Below are positions 26,221-34,307 of a stretch of DNA of 64,000 bases, in pieces. The position numbers and the translations under genes were made by a program. A model generated the notes under the pieces. That model made no database searches and was not told where the DNA came from. It was given only the letters and a program-made list of their open reading frames with translations. Source of the stretch: Paenibacillus aquistagni. GTDB taxonomy: Bacteria > Bacillota > Bacilli > Paenibacillales > Paenibacillaceae. Each line of letters opens with the position of its first letter. Position 1 is the stretch's first letter. The stretch is taken from assembly GCF_900177815.1 (NCBI RefSeq), contig NZ_FXAZ01000006.1:62001-126000 (forward strand), given 5' to 3'.

Positions 26221-27333
26221 ATGACTAACTTCAAGCTAACTGAACTAAATGAGCAAGCGGTTCAATATATTGCAGTGGGTGCAGCCGTACTTGGCACAGG
26301 CGGAGGCGGCGACCCGCATATCGGCAAATTGATGGCGCTGCAGGCCATTCGTAAATACGGTCCTGTCCGTGTTGTAAGCCCAGAGGAATTAGAGGACGAT
26401 GCGCTTGTTGTTCCGCTATCCATGATTGGCGCACCTACGGTCATGAATGAGAAGATTCCATCGGTGGAGCAGATGACCAAGCCCTTGGAGCTGATTGAGA
26501 AGGAACTCGGACGCAAGGTCAGTGCGATTATGCCAATCGAAGTCGGAGGCGGCAACTCGCTCGTTCCGGTTATCGCGGCGGCTGAGCGCGGCATTCCGCT
26601 GCTGGATGCGGATGCGATGGGACGTGCATTCCCTGAGTCTCAAATGGTAACCTTCTACCTGGACGGTATTGATTGCAGTCCGATTACGATGGCCGATGAG
26701 CGCGGCAATGGCGTGCTCATGCATGCGATTGACGGCGTATGGGAAGAGCGGATGGCTCGCGCGATTACAATCCAGATGGGCGGTTCCGCCTCCATCTGCG
26801 ATTATCCGGTAACTGGCGCGCAGGTGAAGGCGAGCGCCATCCCGCATACGCTGACGCTCGCGTATGAGATCGGCAAGATCCTATACGAGTCCAAGGATCA
26901 AAAGCAGAATCCGATCGAAGAGATGCTGAAGCATCTAAACGGTTATGCTCTGTTCCATGGCAAAGCGGTAGATATCCGTCGCCGCACCGAAGGCGGCTTT
27001 ACACGCGGCGAAGCAGTATTTGAAGGGACGGATGAGCAAAAGGGACGCACGATGCGCTTGTTTTTCCAAAATGAATTCCTGCTTGCGACAGAGGACGGCG
27101 AATCGCTAGCGGTAACGCCTGACCTGATCTCGCTGCTTGACCAAGATACCGGCATGCCGATCACGACGGAGAATCTGAAATACGGAGCACGGGTAACGGC
27201 TGTAGGCTTCCCCTGTGATCCGAAATGGCGTACGCCGAAGGGACTTGAGACCGTCGGACCGCAGTATTTTGGCTATGATGCGCCTTATGTGCCGATTGAG
27301 CAGCTGACTGCAGAGAAAGGGGGAGCACAGTAA
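26221..27333 (+). CDS. DUF917 family protein, HyuA partner
   Basis: The 370-residue protein starts with the DUF917 hallmark AVGAAVLGTGGGGDPHIGK (about 18-36) and continues with MPIEVGGGNSLVPVIAAAERGIPLLDADAMGRAFPES cut here at its conserved parts GGGNS and DADGMGRAFPE-like residues. DUF917 proteins nearly always accompany hydantoinase/oxoprolinase genes. Their biochemical role is unsettled, possibly a second subunit or an independent amidohydrolase-like enzyme. The stop overlaps the next start (TAATG), so it is coupled to the HyuA-like gene. It has no signal peptide and should be cytoplasmic. Confidence 0.85.
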   Translation: MTNFKLTELNEQAVQYIAVGAAVLGTGGGGDPHIGKLMALQAIRKYGPVRVVSPEELEDDALVVPLSMIGAPTVMNEKIPSVEQMTKPLELIEKELGRKVSAIMPIEVGGGNSLVPVIAAAERGIPLLDADAMGRAFPESQMVTFYLDGIDCSPITMADERGNGVLMHAIDGVWEERMARAITIQMGGSASICDYPVTGAQVKASAIPHTLTLAYEIGKILYESKDQKQNPIEEMLKHLNGYALFHGKAVDIRRRTEGGFTRGEAVFEGTDEQKGRTMRLFFQNEFLLATEDGESLAVTPDLISLLDQDTGMPITTENLKYGARVTAVGFPCDPKWRTPKGLETVGPQYFGYDAPYVPIEQLTAEKGGAQ

Positions 27334-28919
27334 TGTCTCTTACGAATACAAAAATGATGAGCAGCGAGGAAATCTATCGCATTGGAATTGATGTCGGCGG
27401 GACCAATACGGATGCTGCCCTGCTCGATTCGAAGCTGCACACTATTCATACGGTAAAAGTGCACACGACGCGCGATGTCAATGAAGGCATTGTAGAGTCG
27501 ATCCGTCGGCTGATTGAGGAAAGTGGGGTCAATCCCGCGCAGGTGCGCTATGCCATGCTTGGGACGACACATTGTACGAATGCGATTGTGGAGCGCAAGC
27601 ATCTTGGCAAGGTCGGCTTGATTCGCATTGGTGCGCCGGCAACGACATCGGTGCCGCCGCTAGCGGACTGGGATGAGACGCTGAAGGCGGCTGTTGGGCA
27701 GCATGCTTATATTGTGCATGGCGGCTATGAATATGACGGCCGCACGATCGTTGCGTTGAATGAAGCAGAAATTATAGGCTGCTTGGAAGTGATGAAAGGC
27801 GAAGTCAGCGCTGTCGCGATCTGTGGCGTGTTCTCGCCTGTGAATACCTCGCAGGAGAAGCGGATTGAAGAGCTTGCCAAGCAGGTGCTTGGCGAGGATA
27901 TGCCGATCACGCTCTCTCATGAGATCGGAAGCATTGGCCTCCTTGAGCGTGAGAATGCAGCGCTGTTGAATGGAGCGCTGCTGAATGTCATCGCAGGCGT
28001 GGTGAAGGGCTTCGAGGAGGCGCTTCACGGATTCGGCATTGATGCAGGCGTCTATATCTGCCAGAATGACGGGACGCTGATGCGCAGCGAATATGCGCTT
28101 CGCTACCCGATTCTGACCATCGCCTGCGGACCGACGAACTCGATTCGCGGTGCCGCGCACCTGTCGGGCTTGAACAATGCCCTCGTGGTCGACATTGGTG
28201 GCACGACAACGGACATCGGCGTCCTCTCGCAGGGCTTCCCGCGCCAGTCCTCCGCCGCGGTGGAGATCGGCGGCGTGCGCACCAACTTCCGCATGCCGGA
28301 CATCTTGTCCATCGGCATCGGCGGCGGCACGATCGTGCGCGTGGATGCTGCGGAGGACCGTGTCACCGTCGGTCCAGACAGCGTCGGCTATGAGCTCTTG
28401 AAGCGCGGCCGCATCTTCGGCGGCGATACGCTCACGGCAACGGATGTAGCGGTGAAGCTTGGCCGCTACACGTGGGAAGGCGCGAAGACAGAGGAGCTGG
28501 ATGAGGCGATCTGTCAGCGGGCTGATGCGATCATGACGCAGGATATCGAAGATGCGATTGATCGCATGAAGACGAGCGCTGAACCGGTCGACGTCATTCT
28601 CGTTGGCGGCGGCAGCATCCTTGTCAGAGACAAGCTGGAGGGCGTCGCGCAGATCGTGAGACCCGCTCATTATGATGCGGCCAATGCGATCGGGGCAGCG
28701 CTTGGCGAAGTCAGCGGCGAGACAGAGCGCATCTACTCGCTTGATGAGATGACATATGATCAGGCGATGGAGGATGCGAAGCGCAACGCGATTGAACAGG
28801 CCGTTCTGGCCGGCGCAGTCCGCGAGACGGTGCAGATCGTGCTGTCGGAGGATATTCCGATTGCTTATCTGCCGGGCAATGCACTGCTGGTGAAGGTGAA
28901 GGCAGCAGGACGATTGTAG
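27333..28919 (+). CDS. Hydantoinase/oxoprolinase family protein (HyuA-like)
   Basis: The 528-residue protein begins with the ASKHA-type phosphate loop RIGIDVGGTNTDAALLD (about 16-32). It continues with the HyuA N-terminal domain (LGTTHCTNAIVERKHLGKVGLIR) and the second ATP-site loops VVDIGGTTTDIG (about 290) and ILSIGIGGGTIVRVD (about 330). The family uses ATP to open hydantoin or 5-oxoproline rings. The C-terminal HyuB-type subunit is absent, as is usual for the DUF917-linked short form. It is the last gene of the TetR operon and is followed by a strong terminator. The substrate is unknown; a hydantoin-like or pyrimidine-derived ring is most likely given the NCS1 carrier. Confidence 0.88.
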   Translation: MSLTNTKMMSSEEIYRIGIDVGGTNTDAALLDSKLHTIHTVKVHTTRDVNEGIVESIRRLIEESGVNPAQVRYAMLGTTHCTNAIVERKHLGKVGLIRIGAPATTSVPPLADWDETLKAAVGQHAYIVHGGYEYDGRTIVALNEAEIIGCLEVMKGEVSAVAICGVFSPVNTSQEKRIEELAKQVLGEDMPITLSHEIGSIGLLERENAALLNGALLNVIAGVVKGFEEALHGFGIDAGVYICQNDGTLMRSEYALRYPILTIACGPTNSIRGAAHLSGLNNALVVDIGGTTTDIGVLSQGFPRQSSAAVEIGGVRTNFRMPDILSIGIGGGTIVRVDAAEDRVTVGPDSVGYELLKRGRIFGGDTLTATDVAVKLGRYTWEGAKTEELDEAICQRADAIMTQDIEDAIDRMKTSAEPVDVILVGGGSILVRDKLEGVAQIVRPAHYDAANAIGAALGEVSGETERIYSLDEMTYDQAMEDAKRNAIEQAVLAGAVRETVQIVLSEDIPIAYLPGNALLVKVKAAGRL

Positions 28920-29234
28920 AATAAGAATAGCAAGGTCTGCATGAAGGGAATCACGCTCTTCGTGTAGACCTTATTTGTGTTTGGATGGGTAATTAAGTGA
29001 CGATACGATTCTGGTCTCCGTAGTAGAGTCTACTTCATAAGCAACGCCACTCATAGGAATCTGTGAAACACGAAGAGAGGCTATTGCACCAAAAGGGGAT
29101 CGCGAGCAGCTGTTTATATATTAATGATTTTGAAGATGAGGTATAATTTGTAATAGATTTGCACTGGTAGTGATAAAGACAGTGTGCGGCGGTTGGGTAT
29201 AGCTGCTGTGAACTTGTCTAGAAAGGTTGATACG
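28920..29234. other. Intergenic region after the hyuA operon
   Basis: It contains the hyuA terminator (28932-28978) and the control region of the next gene. I see nothing else. Confidence 0.4.
28932..28978 (+). terminator. Terminator of the hyuA operon
   Basis: AAGGTCTGCATGAAG pairs with CTTCGTGTAGACCTT, followed by ATTTG. It starts 13 bp after the stop codon. Confidence 0.7.
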
Positions 29235-29795
29235 ATGTCTTTATTTGACTATATTGCTTCTAGTAGAGAATTGCCGACTGGAGAGTTCGGCAGCAAGAGA
29301 AAAAGAGTAGAAGGCAGCGGTTCTAAAATTACGGTATTTCAGAATGAAGAGCATCCTTATATCCCCCTTGATATATTCTTGGGTCCGAAGCTGCAAATAA
29401 ATGAGGAAGACATCGAAGTGTATAATTCCATGGCCGATATTGCCAGTATCGGTATTTCACATCTGCACGATGGGCTGCTGGCACAGATTAGGCATCATTT
29501 TACGCTTCCACATGTATACCAGTTGTATAGCAATTGGGGAGGACTTTCGTTTGATCCAGCATTTAAAAAATCATTTCCCAACGAATATCAAGCGAATGTG
29601 AAATGTTTCAAGGAGCTTATCAAGCTTATGCGTGATCATCGAGAGGCTGGAGATACATTTGAAATCTACTCCTGTTGGATTGGTGAGGAGCATGAGCCCA
29701 AAAAAGAAGCTCTATCGCAAATCATCGAGCTGGATACGGCAGATAGCCTGCAATCCTTTGAACTTAAGGATAAGCGATATATTCTGTTCCAATAA
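29235..29795 (+). CDS. Hypothetical cytoplasmic protein
   Basis: I do not recognise this 186-residue protein. It has no signal peptide or membrane helix and begins MSLFDYIASSRELPTGEFG. It is acidic, with an aromatic-rich central part (HVYQLYSNWGGLSFDP, about 98-113) and a C-terminal segment FEIYSCWIGEEHEPKKEAL. ATG 29235 is preceded by AAAGGTTGATACG; the reading frame extends 17 codons upstream without a ribosome site. The next gene, AlkC-like, is 96 bp downstream on the same strand and may be co-transcribed. The pattern (length, acidic character, Trp-rich) resembles immunity or SMI1-type proteins, but no firm family call is possible. Confidence 0.65.
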   Translation: MSLFDYIASSRELPTGEFGSKRKRVEGSGSKITVFQNEEHPYIPLDIFLGPKLQINEEDIEVYNSMADIASIGISHLHDGLLAQIRHHFTLPHVYQLYSNWGGLSFDPAFKKSFPNEYQANVKCFKELIKLMRDHREAGDTFEIYSCWIGEEHEPKKEALSQIIELDTADSLQSFELKDKRYILFQ

Positions 29796-29891
29796 AAACG
29801 GTCAAGCTGCATTCAAGCCTGCCCTATGCAGCAGGTTATTCGACAGCGAGCTTCATAATGCGGCGATAGATAGGAAAGGACAACGATTACA

Positions 29892-30995
29892 ATGGCGGAC
29901 ACCTTTGCGGGCAAGTATAGCCCGGAGTTTTTCAACCGATTTACGATACTCGTCAGCTCAAGCTGCGCATCCTTTAATTCCGATGAATTTCTACAATTCA
30001 TTTATGATCAGGAGTGGGAGCAAAAAGCATTCAAACAGCGCATTCGGCATATCAGCCACGCTTTGCGTGCAACCTTGCCTTCGTCGTACCGTGAGGCTTT
30101 GTCGGTGCTGTTTGGCATTGCACCTCAGTGTACGGGTGTCGAATATTTATTCTTTCCTGATTTCGTAGAAGCCTACGGACAAGATGATTGGGAAGCCTCC
30201 ATTCCGGCATTGGAGCGGTTCACACCTTATTCCAGCTCTGAATTCGCCGTTCGTCCCTTCATTGTGCAGGACCAAGCGCGAATGATGGATCAGATGCTTC
30301 GTTGGGCAGCGCATGAAGACCCTCATGTGAGACGATTAGCTAGTGAGGGATGTCGTCCACGCTTGCCTTGGGCGATGGCACTGGAAGCGTTCAAGGCTGA
30401 TCCTGCTCCGATCTTCCCGATTCTGGAGGCGCTGAAGCAGGATGAATCCGTCTATGTACAGAAAAGCGTTGCAAACAATTTGAACGATATCGCCAAAGAT
30501 CATCCAGCGCTCGTCAAACAGCTCGTTCGTGATTGGTACGGGGTGAACAAGCATACGGACTGGATTGTGAAGCATGGCAGCCGCACCCTGCTGCGAGCGG
30601 CGGATCCAGAGATGCTGTCTTTGTTTGGCTTTGAGACCTCGCCGGATGTGACGGTACAGGAATTGAAGCTCGACATGGCGTCGATTGAGATTGGAGAAAC
30701 GCTCCCATTTTCATTTTCAATTCTAAGCCGTGCATCGGAAGCGCAGCAGCTGCGTATTGAGTATGCGATTGACTTTGTAAAAGCGAATGGCAAGACCTCG
30801 CGAAAACGATTTAAGATATCCGAGTATACGCTTGAACAAGGAAACAAAGCGTATGTGCGGAACCACTCATTTAAAGATTTAACCACGAGAAAGCATTATC
30901 CGGGCAAGCACCGCCTGGCTGTGATTATTAATGGAGTAGAGCTTGCCGCAGCAGACTTTGACGTGCACGCAGCCGCTCACACAACGAGATCATAG
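29892..30995 (+). CDS. DNA alkylation repair protein, AlkC-like with C-terminal Ig-like domain
   Basis: The 367-residue protein is an alpha-helical HEAT-like repeat protein of the AlkC/AlkD DNA glycosylase superfamily. Recognisable parts are the N-terminal repeats with AFKQRIRHISHALRATLP, and the conserved HEDPHVRRLASEGCRPRLPWA (about 139-157), a known AlkC/AlkD signature. HEAT repeats follow, with VYVQKSVANNLNDIAKDHP. From about residue 258 a beta-sandwich of about 100 residues begins (VQELKLDMASIEIGETLPFS), which fits the Ig-like domain of AlkC-type enzymes. AlkC excises 3-methyladenine and 3-methylcytosine from DNA. The assignment to the AlkC branch rests on the C-terminal domain. Confidence 0.82.
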   Translation: MADTFAGKYSPEFFNRFTILVSSSCASFNSDEFLQFIYDQEWEQKAFKQRIRHISHALRATLPSSYREALSVLFGIAPQCTGVEYLFFPDFVEAYGQDDWEASIPALERFTPYSSSEFAVRPFIVQDQARMMDQMLRWAAHEDPHVRRLASEGCRPRLPWAMALEAFKADPAPIFPILEALKQDESVYVQKSVANNLNDIAKDHPALVKQLVRDWYGVNKHTDWIVKHGSRTLLRAADPEMLSLFGFETSPDVTVQELKLDMASIEIGETLPFSFSILSRASEAQQLRIEYAIDFVKANGKTSRKRFKISEYTLEQGNKAYVRNHSFKDLTTRKHYPGKHRLAVIINGVELAAADFDVHAAAHTTRS

Positions 30996-31336
30996 AGAGC
31001 TGAAGCTGGTCGTGTCAGCTCTAATTGTAAACAAGCCGTCAGTCAAGATAGCTCTTGACGTACGGCTTGTTTTAGCTGTCCTATTTAGCTGCGGAATGCC
31101 TCTGTATCTAGCAGGGTCAGAGCCTTAATCAAATGTAACGAGAAACAAGGGATATGAGCCTTCCCCTAAATACAAGCCCCACAACAACAAGGAAAAACGA
31201 TTCACCATCCGCTGCATGACCTCCATTCCTATGGTTCTCTCATAGTAGATGTAAAGGAGCAGAGGAATGAAACGGCGAATCTATTAAGTGAAAGGCACAA
31301 ACTTGTCCATAATCAAGGGGAAGGGAGTTGGGGAAG
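30996..31336. other. Intergenic region
   Basis: The terminator at 31029-31074 ends the AlkC-like gene. The remaining 260 bp contain no gene that I can support. Confidence 0.4.
31029..31074 (+). terminator. Terminator of the AlkC-like gene
   Basis: AACAAGCCGT pairs with ACGGCTTGTT, with an inner TCAAG/CTTGA pair, followed by TT; 34 bp after the stop. Confidence 0.7.
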
Positions 31337-31729
31337 ATGGAGAGCAAGAACACCTATGCAACGATTGACGCATATATTTCAGCAAGTTCACCTGAAATTC
31401 AAGAGACACTGCGTGCGCTTCGAACAGTCATTAGAGAGGCAGCGCCTGAGGCGAGAGAAAAGATCAGCTATCAAATGCCGACCTTTGAGCTTGATGGCAA
31501 TCTCGTACATTTTGCCGCTTTTAAAAAACATATTGGCTTCTATCCTGCGCCTAGCGGTATCGCCGCTTTTCAAGAGGAGCTGAAGGGATATAAGCAGTCC
31601 AAAGGAGCGGTTCAATTTCCAAATGATCAGCCTTTGCCATATGATACGATTCGCAGAATTGTGCAGTATCGGGTTGAGGAAAATCGAGAAAAGGCCCAAG
31701 AAAAAATGAAAAAGAAAAAGCAGAAGTAA
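31337..31729 (+). CDS. DUF1801 family protein (YdhG-like)
   Basis: The 130-residue protein shows the DUF1801 pattern: YISASSPEIQETLRALRTVIREAAPEAREKISYQMPTF begins the fold, followed by FAAFKKHIGFYPAPSGI. The small alpha/beta domain is sometimes annotated as an iron chaperone by analogy with frataxin-like YdhG of Bacillus; the evidence for that function is limited. The tail is strongly basic (KKKKQK). ATG 31337 is preceded by GGGGAAG; an in-frame TTG at 31328 is the alternative. The gene stands alone, and its stop lies within the terminator stem. Confidence 0.78.
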   Translation: MESKNTYATIDAYISASSPEIQETLRALRTVIREAAPEAREKISYQMPTFELDGNLVHFAAFKKHIGFYPAPSGIAAFQEELKGYKQSKGAVQFPNDQPLPYDTIRRIVQYRVEENREKAQEKMKKKKQK

Positions 31730-31754
31730 GGGTATGAATCCTGTTTCTGCTTTT
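31716..31754 (+). terminator. Terminator overlapping the DUF1801 stop codon
   Basis: AAAAGCAGAA pairs with TTTCTGCTTTT, and the TAA stop (31727-31729) lies in the loop. Termination is thus coupled to the end of translation. Confidence 0.6.
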
Positions 31755-31853
31755 ACAAGAAGAGCCCCGTTATTTACTCATGGCTGTGAAAGAATCTATA
31801 AGCCGCAAACCTCTACGCTGCTTAGGCTCGCGGCACTTGTGCATTCGTATTCA

Positions 31854-32081
31854 TCAATATAAGGGTCCCGATGCAGGGCATCCTGGAAAAGGATTAATAT
31901 CTTGAATGGTGGCGAACGGATACTGCTTTGCTGCAAATTGGGTATGGTATAAATATTCCTGGATAACGACAACCCCGCCATTCATGCTGCACAGCACGCC
32001 ACTGACGCCTTGACCATTCGCCAAAGATACGCCAACGGGCTGTCCCAACAGTCGAAGCGCCTTCTGATACCAGGGCGGCAT
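31854..32081 (-). CDS. Small protein with Sm-like motif
   Basis: The 75-residue protein has a very strong ribosome binding site (AAGGAGGTGA, 9 bp before the ATG) and the pattern GQPVGVSLANGQGVSGVLCSMNGGVVVIQ. This resembles the Sm1 motif of LSm/Hfq-type beta-barrels (G-x-x-V-x-V-x-L-x-x-G-x-x-x-x-G). The C-terminal half is polar with GCPASGPLY and two further strands. Small Sm-like proteins often form rings and bind RNA or act in spore or cell-wall assembly in Bacillota; the role here is unknown. It is monocistronic on the minus strand. Confidence 0.6.
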   Translation of the reverse strand: MPPWYQKALRLLGQPVGVSLANGQGVSGVLCSMNGGVVVIQEYLYHTQFAAKQYPFATIQDINPFPGCPASGPLY

Positions 32082-32474
32082 AGGGCTTCACCTCCTTAGG
32101 CATTGTATGCAGATGTCGTGGGGAAGTGAATACGGGGAGATTGAACTTTCAAATATGAACGAATCTGAGCCAATATGTGAGTCCATGTTCAGCGCATCTC
32201 GTTTTGTATGACATTCATCATTGAACACACTTTACTTCTGTGCTTATTTCCAACATACTGAGAATAGACGGACGATAGTCTGTACAGGATAACAAGGATG
32301 AAGACGCTGCGGCGCTTGCCTTGTCGATAGGCTGCCAGGTTGTAAGCAATCTTTTTTCAGGTGAAGGAGATATGCTTTCAGGGCTTGGGAGGGAATGCCG
32401 TTCGACGTGTTGCGAGGACAAGCTGTATCATGTCGTTTTTATCCAGAGACTAGCTGCGAAGGGGAATGATCCAT
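32082..32474. other. Intergenic region upstream of ferritin
   Basis: About 390 bp separate the divergent Sm-like gene and ferritin. I saw no Fur-like palindrome, promoter pair or gene that I would defend. Confidence 0.35.
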
Positions 32475-32987
32475 ATGTTAAGCGAAAAGCTGCTTGCGAA
32501 GCTCAACGACCAAATGAACTATGAATTTTACTCTGCACAAGTATATTTAGCCATGGCGGCTTATTGTTCTTCCGAAAGCTTCGACGGGTTCGCGAACTTC
32601 TTTATCATGCAATCCGAGGAAGAAAAATATCATGGAATGAAGATCTTCCACTTTATTAATGCGTTAGGCAAGCGCGCCATTGTCACAGGCATGGAGGCGC
32701 CACAGAATGAATACAGCTCCCTGCTTGATGCTTTTGAGCATTCGTTCGAGCATGAGAAGACGGTGACGAAGCGAATTTATGAATTGTCGGACATTGCTTG
32801 GGACGAGCGCGAGCACGCGACGATCAACTTCCTCAAGTGGTTCATTGACGAGCAGGTTGAGGAGGAGGCGACCTTCGACAGCATCGTGCAGAAGCTGCGC
32901 CGCATCGATAATGACAGCAATGCCTTCTACATGCTTGATTCGGAGCTTGGGAAGCGCACCTTTACCCCGCCTGCTGGCGAGGCTTAA
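32475..32987 (+). CDS. ftnA: Ferritin (non-haem bacterial type)
   Basis: The 170-residue protein is a ferritin. MLSEKLLAKLNDQMNYEFYSAQVY carries the first ferroxidase ligand (Glu17), QSEEEKYHGMKIF the next Glu and His (about 49-53), and the C-terminal helices carry EHEKTVTKRIYELSDIAWDEREHATINFLKWFIDEQVEEE with further ligands. It oxidises Fe(II) and stores iron as a mineral inside a 24-subunit shell. ATG 32475 is preferred because homologues begin MLSEKLL; an ATG three codons upstream lies on the AAGGGG ribosome-binding sequence. A hairpin terminator follows. Confidence 0.93.
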   Translation: MLSEKLLAKLNDQMNYEFYSAQVYLAMAAYCSSESFDGFANFFIMQSEEEKYHGMKIFHFINALGKRAIVTGMEAPQNEYSSLLDAFEHSFEHEKTVTKRIYELSDIAWDEREHATINFLKWFIDEQVEEEATFDSIVQKLRRIDNDSNAFYMLDSELGKRTFTPPAGEA

Positions 32988-33006
32988 TTACAGCGTACAA
33001 TTAGAG

Positions 33007-33043
33007 AGCTGCCTGCACACCATGGTGCAAGGCAGCTTTTTTT
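33007..33043 (+). terminator. Terminator of the ferritin gene
   Basis: AGCTGCCTTGCACC-type arms (AGCTGCC and GGCAGCT) form a hairpin followed by seven T. Confidence 0.75.
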
Positions 33044-33099
33044 ATGCGTTGGTAATGATGAAAAAATCTAATATCTTATTTCAAATTTTAAATTATATA

Positions 33100-33127
33100 T
33101 TGATATAATTTAGGATATATGTATAAT
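33100..33127 (+). promoter_or_regulatory. Promoter of the six-cysteine peptide cluster
   Basis: TTGATA (33100-33105) and TATAAT (33122-33127) are separated by 16 bp, 54 bp upstream of the MauE-like start. It gives the cluster its own promoter, directly behind the ferritin terminator. Confidence 0.6.
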
Positions 33128-33181
33128 AGTCCCTGTAAGCAATTGTAATTAATAGATTGAATTAGCATTAGGGGGAGGAAC

Positions 33182-33712
33182 ATGATTTGGAGTGACTTTA
33201 TCGTACTATTTCTGAGTATTGTGTTTGGATATTCTGGAATCGTGAAGATCTTTTCGATAAGCAGCTTTAATGAGACGATCACCCAGCTTGGATTTTCACT
33301 GAGAAGCAGCAGGCCTATCGCCATAGCGATATGTATAGCTGAATGTTTAAGCGCTATTCTCTTGCTATTTGACGCTACGCAAGTTTATGGTCAGATTATC
33401 ATGATTTTGCTTTCTCTAGGATTCCTCTGGTCAGTCTATCATGCCAATGTTGTGAAAAAGACGAAGATCCGCTGCAATTGCTTTGGGACAAGCAGTCACG
33501 AATATCTTGGGCTCATCACTGTTGTTAAGAATGTTATGTTTATCCTCCTCAATGCTTCAATGTTCTTGTCAGCAGCTTCCACCAGGCTTTTCTCAGGCAA
33601 GTTAGAAGAAACCATCTTGAACATCCTCATCATTTTCGGAATTCTCGTACTTTATCTACTCATCTCTAGTTACATCACCCTTCACAAAATGATAATTAGG
33701 AGGACAGAGTGA
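33182..33712 (+). CDS. MauE-like membrane protein (DoxX/MauE superfamily)
   Basis: The 176-residue protein has four or five membrane helices and the MauE-type sequence VFGYSGIVKIFSISSFNETITQLGF. After helix 3 a cytoplasm-membrane loop carries two close cysteines in CNCFG (about 98-102), the hallmark of this family. MauE relatives take part in disulfide formation or electron transfer to thioredoxin-like MauD, in the way DsbB serves DsbA. GGGGGAGGAAC lies before the ATG. It is the first gene of a four-gene cluster with a thioredoxin-like protein, an ABC exporter and a Cys-rich peptide. The methylamine pathway itself is not present, so the name is by family only. Confidence 0.8.
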   Translation: MIWSDFIVLFLSIVFGYSGIVKIFSISSFNETITQLGFSLRSSRPIAIAICIAECLSAILLLFDATQVYGQIIMILLSLGFLWSVYHANVVKKTKIRCNCFGTSSHEYLGLITVVKNVMFILLNASMFLSAASTRLFSGKLEETILNILIIFGILVLYLLISSYITLHKMIIRRTE

Positions 33713-34284
33713 TGAGTACACTCCATGTATCTATAGCTGTTCTTTATCTTTTATTCATTGTCGCCTCGTTATTTGTACTCAAACTTTTTCAGTATGTGAA
33801 GTCAGAAGGAGAACGCAAGCCAGCAAATCAAGAACGCACGGCGCCTCCTGATATTGGACTTGATATTGGTTCCATCCTACTGCTCGATTCGATGGAATCC
33901 TATGATCATGGAATGATACACTTTGATGATCATCGACCTCGATTACTTGCCTTTTCCATGGTAGGCTGCAAATCATGCGAAGATACCTATCAATCCTTGC
34001 AGCGTTTTGCGGAACTTCATCCGGATCTCCATATTTTACTCTTCTTGTTTGCTTTAGAGCAAGAAGAAGCGACTTCAACGATTCAAGAGAAGAAGCTTCA
34101 TGACTTTCCTGTTGTATGGCTTCAAGAATCAATGCTGGATACATTCAAGGTTAAAAGCTTCCCGTTTGCTTATTTCATGTCCAATGAGAATGTCATCATC
34201 AACAAGCAAGTTGTTAACAACTATGAGCATTTGGAAGAGCTTGTAGATGTGATACCATCCTTGCCTATGAATCGAACAGCATAA
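33712..34284 (+). CDS. Membrane-anchored thioredoxin-like protein
   Basis: The 190-residue protein has one N-terminal membrane helix (about 7-26) and a thioredoxin-fold domain outside the membrane with the active site GCKSCEDTYQ (Cys about 86 and 89). The spacing and the helix after it match TlpA/MauD-type oxidoreductases. Its ATG overlaps the stop of the MauE-like gene, and AGGAGG lies inside that gene just upstream. I read it as the partner of the MauE-like protein, acting on the cysteines of the 48-residue peptide encoded at the end of the cluster. Whether it oxidises or reduces disulfides is not shown by the sequence. Confidence 0.82.
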   Translation: MSTLHVSIAVLYLLFIVASLFVLKLFQYVKSEGERKPANQERTAPPDIGLDIGSILLLDSMESYDHGMIHFDDHRPRLLAFSMVGCKSCEDTYQSLQRFAELHPDLHILLFLFALEQEEATSTIQEKKLHDFPVVWLQESMLDTFKVKSFPFAYFMSNENVIINKQVVNNYEHLEELVDVIPSLPMNRTA

Positions 34285-34307
34285 TTATGTATAGAAGGTA
34301 GATTCTG

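Noticed and set aside
27660-28670. A 336-codon open frame antisense to the hyuA-like gene
   Set aside because: The high-GC third positions of hyuA create it; its Arg/His/Ala-rich product has no domain pattern.
33182-34284. Methylamine utilisation (mau) pathway
   Set aside because: MauE- and MauD-like proteins are present, but the dehydrogenase subunits and other mau genes are not; the context is a peptide exporter.
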